A stretch of DNA of 10,951 nucleotides from JANMZR01 sp040385875. Its GTDB lineage: Bacteria > Bacteroidota > Bacteroidia > Cytophagales > Spirosomataceae. The notes under the pieces are model-generated. The model was not told the origin of the DNA, made no database searches, and saw only the letters and a list, made by a program, of their open reading frames with translations. Below, piece after piece: positions 6,579 to 10,951 of the stretch (the stretch's first letter is position 1; the number at the start of each line of letters is the position of its first letter). Made by a program: the position numbers and the translations under genes. The DNA is taken from positions 1 through 10,951 of the forward strand of contig JAZKGO010000172.1 of assembly GCA_040385875.1 (NCBI GenBank). The letters run 5' to 3'.

Positions 6579-8044
6579 TAGGAGAGTTTCGTTGGAGACC
6601 GCCACAGCCTGTAAAAAACTGGGAAGGGGAGCTAGATGCCACCAAACCTTGCAAAGATTGTGGTCAAGCAGGTTGGGGACCAAATGCACCAAAAATGAAC
6701 CCTAGTTCTTCTGAAGATTGCCTTTTCTTAAATGTTTGGAAACCCACAAGTGCAACAAAAAGTGCGAAACTACCTGTAATGGTATGGATACACGGTGGCG
6801 GTTTCGTAGGCGGCAGTGGCTCTAGTCCGCAAAACTATGGACATGCCCTAAATAAAAATGGAGTTATCCTTGTCAACATCAATTACAGATTGGGGCGACT
6901 TGGTTACTTTGCCCATCCAGCTTTAAGTAAAGAATTACCAAATGAAGCTAAAGGCAACTATGGATACATGGATCAAATAGCAGCACTTCAGTGGGTGCAA
7001 AAAAACATTGAAGCCTTTGGAGGTGATCCAAAAAACGTAACAATATTTGGCCAATCTGCAGGCGGTGTTTCGGTAAATTCATTAATAGCTATACCAGCTG
7101 CCAGTGGCCTATTTCACAAAGCCATAAGTGAGTCTGGCGGAGGCAGGGATGGCGTTCTTACAGGCAGACCTTTAAATAAAGAAGATAGCGATGTTTTTTA
7201 CAAAGTTTCAGCTGAAACTATTGGTATAAACTTCGCTCGTAAAAAAGGCATCGCAGGAACTGATGCTAAAGCATTGTCAAAGCTTCGTGCCATGCCTGCC
7301 GACAGTATTATCGATGGTGGGGCAGAAACCGATGGGCCTAACGGTCCACGAATCTATTCAGGGCCAATTCTTGATGGCAAATTGGTAACTGAAACCGCTG
7401 AGACAGCTTATAGGACAGGAAGACAACCCAAAATACCACTTTTGATAGGTAGTACAAGTGCTGAAGTTCCAGGGGCATTTGTAAGCAATGCCAAAAGTAA
7501 AGAAGAATTATTTGCTTCATTTGGAGAGTTAGAAGCTGAGGTTAAGTCTGCTTATGACTCTGATGGAACAAAATCTTTCAATGAAGTTATCGCAAAATTC
7601 AATACCGACTGGGTTTGGGGTGAACCAGCTCGAATGGCAGCTAAGGCTTTCATTGCGAAAGGTGCACCAACTTATATCTATCAGTTTGGATATGTTCCAG
7701 TGTCGGCTCAGCAAAGGTCTCCCTTTGGTGCAGGCCATACGGCTGAAATTCCCTTTGCCTTCAATACCCTTAATGCTCGTTGGGGTCCGCCTGCAGAGCC
7801 AACAGATGTAGAAAAAGAATTGGCCAGAGTGATGTGTTCTTATTGGGCGAATTTTGCCAAAACTGGTAACCCAAATGGCGAAGGCCTGCCTAAATGGTCT
7901 CTTTACAATAACCAAAATCAAGAAATTCTTGATGTAGAGTTAGACGGTAAAGTAGTCAGCAAACCTGACCCACGTAAGGCAAGATTGGATGTAGTTGAGA
8001 AAGCAATGAAAAATAGAGGCAAAATTCAATCTCGTGGAATTTAA
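6579..8044 (+). CDS. Type-B carboxylesterase (N-terminus in assembly gap)
   Basis: There are 488 residues after the gap, beginning at G-E-F-R-W-R-P-P-Q, a region that normally lies some 30-60 residues into the protein. This alpha/beta-hydrolase cleaves carboxylic esters. The type-B signature E-D-C-L-F-L-N-V-W-K-P and the oxyanion hole H-G-G-G-F (His codon 6791) are present. The nucleophile elbow is F-G-G-D-P-K-N-V-T-I-F-G-Q-S-A-G-G (Ser codon 7055). Candidate acid is Glu (codon 7463) in S-A-E-V-P, and catalytic His (codon 7736) sits in G-A-G-H-T-A-E-I-P-F. The frame can be followed back through the N run only by assuming its length, so the start is unknown. Members of this family in Bacteroidota are usually exported; the signal peptide would be in the gap. 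An aldo/keto reductase follows 27 bp later, probably in the same transcript. The substrate is unknown. Confidence 0.92.
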
Positions 8045-8071
8045 TAAAATTTTTAGTGTATATATTTAAAA

Positions 8072-8917
8072 ATGCAAAAAGTAAAATTAAACAACGGAGT
8101 AGAAATGCCCATTCTGGGTTTCGGCGTTTTTCAGGTAAGCGATTTAGCTGAGTGTGAAAGAAGTGTAATAGATGCAATAAGTGCAGGATATAGACTGATT
8201 GATACCGCCTCCTCGTATGGTAACGAAGAAGCAGTAGGTAAGGCCATCAAAATGTGTGGTGTAAACCGAGAAGAATTTTTTATAACCACCAAAGTTTGGA
8301 TTCAAAGAAACGGATATGAAGGTACAAAAAAGGCTTTTGAAAATTCGTTGAATAAATTGCAATTGGAATATTTAGATCTATACTTAATGCACCAACCATT
8401 TGGTGATGTGTATGGCACTTGGCGAGCGATGGAAGAATTGTATAAAGAGGGTAAAATTAAAGCAATTGGCGTTAGCAATTTTCAACCCGATAGGCTCATA
8501 GACTTGATAGTCCACAACGAAATAGTACCAGCTATAAATCAAATCGAAACGCATCCTTTTCAGCAACAAATTGAAACTCAGTCATTTTTAGAACAAAACA
8601 ATGTGCAAATAGAATCGTGGGGGCCATTTGCAGAAGGGAAAAACGATTTATTTCAAAATGAATTGTTGGGCAATATTGGCAAAAAATACCATAAAACCAT
8701 TGCTCAGGTAGTGTTGCGTTGGCTTACACAAAGAGGGGTGGTGGCGATACCGAAGTCGATTAGGAAAGAAAGAATGGAAGAAAATTTTAATATTTTCGAC
8801 TTTGAACTCAATGCCGAAGATGTGGAATCCATAAAAACTTTAGATACAAAAACAAGTAGCTTTTTTGACCACCGTGACCCCGCAATGGTAAAGTGGTTGG
8901 GTGAAAGAGCACTTTAA
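8072..8917 (+). CDS. Aldo/keto reductase, AKR5-like
   Basis: This 281-residue cytoplasmic NADPH-dependent carbonyl reductase is complete. The catalytic tetrad is D44, Y49, K74 and H107. Signature 1 is G-Y-R-L-I-D-T-A (39-46) with E-x-x-V-G following. The cofactor phosphate-binding loop I-P-K-S-I-R-K-E-R (near residue 228) and V-S-N-F (near 136) are also in place. Length is typical of the 2,5-diketogluconate reductase/AKR5 group. It starts 27 bp after the esterase stop and ends 28 bp before the next gene, with no terminator visible on either side, so it looks like the middle gene of an operon. It may reduce an aldehyde or ketone released by the esterase or made by the oxidases nearby; this is inference, since this family is promiscuous. 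Confidence 0.93.
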   Translation: MQKVKLNNGVEMPILGFGVFQVSDLAECERSVIDAISAGYRLIDTASSYGNEEAVGKAIKMCGVNREEFFITTKVWIQRNGYEGTKKAFENSLNKLQLEYLDLYLMHQPFGDVYGTWRAMEELYKEGKIKAIGVSNFQPDRLIDLIVHNEIVPAINQIETHPFQQQIETQSFLEQNNVQIESWGPFAEGKNDLFQNELLGNIGKKYHKTIAQVVLRWLTQRGVVAIPKSIRKERMEENFNIFDFELNAEDVESIKTLDTKTSSFFDHRDPAMVKWLGERAL

Positions 8918-8945
8918 TAAACGTTTAACAAAAATAATTATAATA

Positions 8946-9395
8946 ATGAAATCAATATCTTTAACATTCGCTATCACATTCCTAGCCATTCAATTTTCGT
9001 TTTCTCAATCAAAAACCGAGCAAGAACTCCTCCAACTTTCCAAAGACAAATGGATATGGATGGCAAATAAGGAGGTGGACAAACTAGAAAAACTCTTTGA
9101 CGACAAAGCCAAATTTTTGCACATGAGTGGCACGTGGAAAAAAGCCGAGGAACTCGAAATTATCAAAACTGGAAGTATCTGGTACAAAGAGGCGAAAGTG
9201 CATGACACTGCGATAGAAGTGTCTGGTAAAACAGCAATCGTTTGGAGTAGAATTACATTGGTGGCAAACGTCAGAGGGAGCGACGTTTCAACTGAATTTA
9301 CAGTAACCGAGGTCTATCAAAAACAAAAGAAAGCCTGGAAAATGTTAGCACTTTCATTTAGTAGCGTAAGAGATACGCATCAAATAAAGAAGTAA
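8946..9395 (+). CDS. Secreted DUF4440/NTF2-like protein
   Basis: This 149-residue protein has an N-terminal signal peptide (M-K-S-I-S-L-T-F-A-I-T-F-L, cleavage probably around F-S-F-S-Q, residue 20). An NTF2-like/DUF4440 fold follows: helix L-S-K-D-K-W-I-W-M-A-N-K-E-V-D-K-L, then L-F-D-D-K-A-K-F-L-H-M-S-G, and the final strands T-V-T-E-V-Y...W-K-M-L-A-L-S-F-S. Such proteins are small cone-shaped domains that bind ligands or act as isomerases or hydrolases. No catalytic role can be assigned here. The ATG at 8946 is preferred over an in-frame one at 8901, because it starts directly at the signal peptide and avoids overlapping the aldo/keto reductase. A paralogue follows in tandem. Export suggests it acts in the periplasm. 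Confidence 0.82.
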   Translation: MKSISLTFAITFLAIQFSFSQSKTEQELLQLSKDKWIWMANKEVDKLEKLFDDKAKFLHMSGTWKKAEELEIIKTGSIWYKEAKVHDTAIEVSGKTAIVWSRITLVANVRGSDVSTEFTVTEVYQKQKKAWKMLALSFSSVRDTHQIKK

Positions 9396-9410
9396 TTCAT
9401 ATCGCATTTT

Positions 9411-9465
9411 CTCCCCTCTCCAAAGGAGAGGAGTCGGGGCGATCCGACGAATCGGTGAGGTTTTA
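9411..9465. repeat. Intergenic hairpin repeat, apparently interrupted
   Basis: CCTCTCC (9415-9421), an AAA loop and GGAGAGG (9425-9431) form a perfect 7-bp stem. It is followed by GTCGGGG and, after a 15-nt interruption (CGATCCGACGAATCG, 9440-9454), by GTGAGGTTTT. Hairpins of this kind followed directly by a GGGG-GTGAGGTTTT tail are familiar between genes in Bacteroidota (recollection, not checked). On that view the 15 nt are an insertion within the element. It lies between the two DUF4440 paralogues and lacks a T tract directly after the stem, so it is not a convincing intrinsic terminator. Confidence 0.6.
9444..9455. repeat. 12-nt GC-rich hairpin, CCGR-TTCG-YCGG type (copy 1)
   Basis: CCGACGAATCGG on the plus strand reads CCGA-TTCG-TCGG on the minus strand: a 4-bp stem with a TTCG loop. 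It matches copy 2 at 9822-9833 except for one compensatory base-pair change. Confidence 0.5.
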
Positions 9466-9479
9466 AAAATCAATATCAA

Positions 9480-9933
9480 ATGAAAAAATCAATTTTCAGG
9501 CTATTCGCATTTATGTTAATTTCCAACTATTCTTTTGCCCAAAATACTATTGCAGAAGAAATAAAAACGCTATCGAAAAACAAATGGCAATGGATGGCAG
9601 ATAAAGAGGTAGATAAACTGGCCAATCTATTTGACAGTCAACCCATGTTTGTACATATGGGTGGATCGTGGGGTAAAGAGCGTGAATTAGAAATCATAAA
9701 ATCAAGTTTTATCCATTACAAAAAAGCCGATATACATGAGGTATTTTCTCCAATAATTATAGAAAATACGGTCATATTGTTAAATAGAATTACGCTTTTG
9801 GCAGTGGTTGGTAACAATGAACCGGTTCGCCGGCCGGTGCAATTCGTTTATGGTAACAGAGGTCTATGTAAAACTGGGTAATGAATGGAAAATGGGTTCG
9901 CTTTCGTTTTCAAAATTAATGGGGCCAAATTGA
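9480..9933 (+). pseudogene. Frameshifted paralogue of the secreted DUF4440/NTF2-like protein
   Basis: The gene starts at ATG 9480 with a signal peptide ending around Y-S-F-A-Q. It aligns with the preceding gene throughout: L-S-K-N-K-W-Q-W-M-A-D-K-E-V-D-K-L matches its L-S-K-D-K-W-I-W-M-A-N-K-E-V-D-K-L, then L-E-I-I-K and N-R-I-T-L-L. After G-N-N-E-P-V (about 9827) the frame runs into V-R-R-P-V-Q and stops at 9879-9881. In the next frame, from ATG 9850, the family ending M-V-T-E-V-Y...W-K-M-G-S-L-S-F-S is intact and stops at TGA 9931-9933. Compared with the paralogue, 16 extra bases lie between the Val codon and the Phe codon at 9847, shifting the frame by +1. The extra DNA is GC-rich and palindromic, unlike the rest of the gene. 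Sequencing error is possible but less likely for a 16-base difference. Confidence 0.78.
9822..9833. repeat. 12-nt GC-rich hairpin, CCGR-TTCG-YCGG type (copy 2)
   Basis: CCGG-TTCG-CCGG forms a 4-bp stem with a TTCG loop. A second CCGG follows directly, and ACCGG (9821-9825) can alternatively pair with CCGGT (9834-9838). It sits at the frameshift of the second DUF4440 gene and is the most GC-rich spot in that gene. Confidence 0.5.
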
Positions 9934-9979
9934 AGCTAATCTTTTCATTTTTAGTAAAATAGGATTGAATAATTAATGT

Positions 9980-9987
9980 TATATTTG
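9980..9987 (+). promoter_or_regulatory. Candidate -7 box for the molybdopterin hydroxylase gene (TATATTTG)
   Basis: TATATTTG lies 18 bp before the ATG at 10006, predicting a very short leader. No clear -33 TTTG is seen at the expected spacing. The separate promoter suggests this gene starts a new transcription unit after the DUF4440 pair. Confidence 0.45.
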
Positions 9988-10005
9988 ATTTCAAAATCAA
10001 AAAAT

Positions 10006-10951
10006 ATGCAAACACAAAACCGCCGTTCTTTCCTAAAAGCGTCTGCATTATCTGGTGGAGGTTTTATGCTGGGGATTAGCTTCTTTTCTGGTACGAAAGC
10101 ACTTGGAAATGAGCCAATTGCAAGCGTTCCAGTCGGCTTCAATGAACTCAATGGTTTTGTAAAAATCACTGCTGATAACGTCATCAAAATCATGTCGCCT
10201 AATCCAGAAGGTGGGCAAGGTGTGAAAACCTCCATGCCCATGATTGTGGCGGAGGAATTGGATGTGGATTTTTCTAAAATTGTTATCGAACAAGCCGATT
10301 TAGATACCAAACATTTCACTCGTCAGTTTATTGGTGGCAGTCAGGCAATTCATCAAGGCTGGAAACCGCTACGATTGGCTGGTGCAACCGCTCGCCAAAT
10401 GCTGAGAGAGGCAGCAGCAAAAACTTGGAATGTTCCAGTTGAGGAGGTAAGCACAGATATGGGAGTTTTGTATCACAAAAGCTCTGGAAAATCGGCTAAT
10501 TATGGCGAGATGGCAACGGCAGCCGCTCAAATTCCAGTGCCTAAAGACGTGAAACTGAAAGAGGTAAAGGATTTTAAAATTATAGGAAAAAGCAAACATA
10601 ATGTAGATTTAGAGAAAATAGTAACAGGCAAGCCACTTTTTGGCATCGATACCCGAAAAGAAGGAATGTTGATTGCCATGATTGTGCATCCGCCAGCTAT
10701 GGGTTTGAGATTTAAATCATTAGATGCCGCCGCTGCATTGAAAATGAAAGGAATTAGGGCTGCTTTTCCAATCAAAATTTTTAATGAAGATTACGAAAAA
10801 ACCTTTTTTGATACCAACCAGTTCAATGAAGTGGTGGCCATCGTTGGCAACTCCACTTGGGAGGTAATGCAAGCGAAAAAGGCTTTAAAAATTGATTGGC
10901 AGGAAGCCGAATCTTTTGCTGAAAAAAGAAATATGAATGGGCGAAAAATGA
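10006..10951 (+). CDS. Molybdopterin-dependent hydroxylase large subunit, isoquinoline 1-oxidoreductase beta-subunit type (5' part)
   Basis: The frame is open from ATG 10006 to the right edge (315 codons), about the first two-fifths of a family that usually has some 700-750 residues. The N-terminus M-Q-T-Q-N-R-R-S-F-L-K-A-S with a Gly-rich hydrophobic stretch is a textbook twin-arginine signal. The segment S-P-N-P-E-G-G-Q-G-V-K-T-S-M-P-M-I-V-A-E-E-L (about residues 65-86) corresponds to the G-Q-G-V and A-x-E-L motifs of xanthine-dehydrogenase-family Mo subunits. Residues around K-I-V-T-G-K-P-L-F-G-I-D (about 204-215) open the aldehyde-oxidase a/b-hammerhead-like region. Relatives hydroxylate N-heterocycles or oxidise aldehydes with a small 2Fe-2S subunit and often a cytochrome c; these would be expected beyond the window. 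Substrate prediction needs the missing C-terminal half. Confidence 0.88.
   Translation, partial: MQTQNRRSFLKASALSGGGFMLGISFFSGTKALGNEPIASVPVGFNELNGFVKITADNVIKIMSPNPEGGQGVKTSMPMIVAEELDVDFSKIVIEQADLDTKHFTRQFIGGSQAIHQGWKPLRLAGATARQMLREAAAKTWNVPVEEVSTDMGVLYHKSSGKSANYGEMATAAAQIPVPKDVKLKEVKDFKIIGKSKHNVDLEKIVTGKPLFGIDTRKEGMLIAMIVHPPAMGLRFKSLDAAAALKMKGIRAAFPIKIFNEDYEKTFFDTNQFNEVVAIVGNSTWEVMQAKKALKIDWQEAESFAEKRNMNGRKM

Noticed and set aside
7529..7921. 130-codon open frame antisense to the carboxylesterase
   Set aside because: It is opposite conserved esterase sequence including the catalytic His region, with no family features.
8901..8945. Upstream in-frame ATG for the first DUF4440 gene
   Set aside because: It would overlap the aldo/keto reductase and place a charged 15-residue extension before an otherwise clean signal peptide; ATG 8946 fits better.
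9480..9881. Treating the 133-residue frame as an intact short gene
   Set aside because: Its last residues have no similarity to the paralogue, while the true family ending is present in the next frame directly downstream.
9951..10319. 122-codon minus-strand open frame
   Set aside because: It lies opposite the Tat signal and first domain of the molybdopterin hydroxylase, which is clearly the real gene.

Overview
This is an AT-rich window with Bacteroidota character, most likely a soil or freshwater Cytophagales-type genome (inference). The signs are TAnnTTTG-type -7 promoter boxes, weak or absent Shine-Dalgarno sequences, and the protein families present. It contains two 100-N assembly gaps (4159-4258 and 6479-6578). 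The middle piece, carrying a P450 gene and an AraC-type regulator, is therefore joined to its flanks only by scaffolding.

Layout from left to right. The 3' end of a HxlR-type regulator (1-312) is followed by a decayed AraC-family C-terminus on the minus strand (339-498). Next is a two-gene unit on the plus strand: a Tat-signal 'subunit 3' protein (621-1163) and a GMC flavoprotein dehydrogenase (1283-2998). The flavoprotein carries the CX5CX3C iron-sulfur motif of FAD-dependent glucose/gluconate dehydrogenases. A large imperfect inverted repeat lies between the two genes. A hairpin terminator separates them from a convergent AraC-type regulator (3050-3961, minus), whose C-terminus resembles the decayed copy. 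A cytochrome P450 (4152-5378, minus, C-terminus in gap) with its own terminator follows, then a second AraC-type regulator (5511-6413, minus).

After the second gap come a type-B carboxylesterase (start lost in the gap, ends 8044), an aldo/keto reductase (8072-8917) and a small secreted DUF4440/NTF2-like protein (8946-9395). A tandem paralogue of the last (9480-9933) is broken by a frameshift. The window ends inside a Tat-exported molybdopterin hydroxylase large subunit of the isoquinoline 1-oxidoreductase beta-subunit type (10006 onward).

Taken together this looks like an oxidative small-molecule degradation or detoxification region. It holds an esterase, a P450, an aldo/keto reductase and two envelope dehydrogenases that normally feed electrons to cytochromes, plus several one-component regulators. 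The substrate cannot be read from the sequence. No electron-transfer partner (ferredoxin, ferredoxin reductase or cytochrome c) is encoded in the window.

The least expected signal is a pair of 12-nt GC-rich hairpins with the shared form CCGR-TTCG-YCGG (9444-9455 read on the minus strand; 9822-9833 on the plus strand). They differ only by a compensatory base-pair change. One interrupts an intergenic repeat and the other lies in the extra DNA that frameshifts the second DUF4440 gene.
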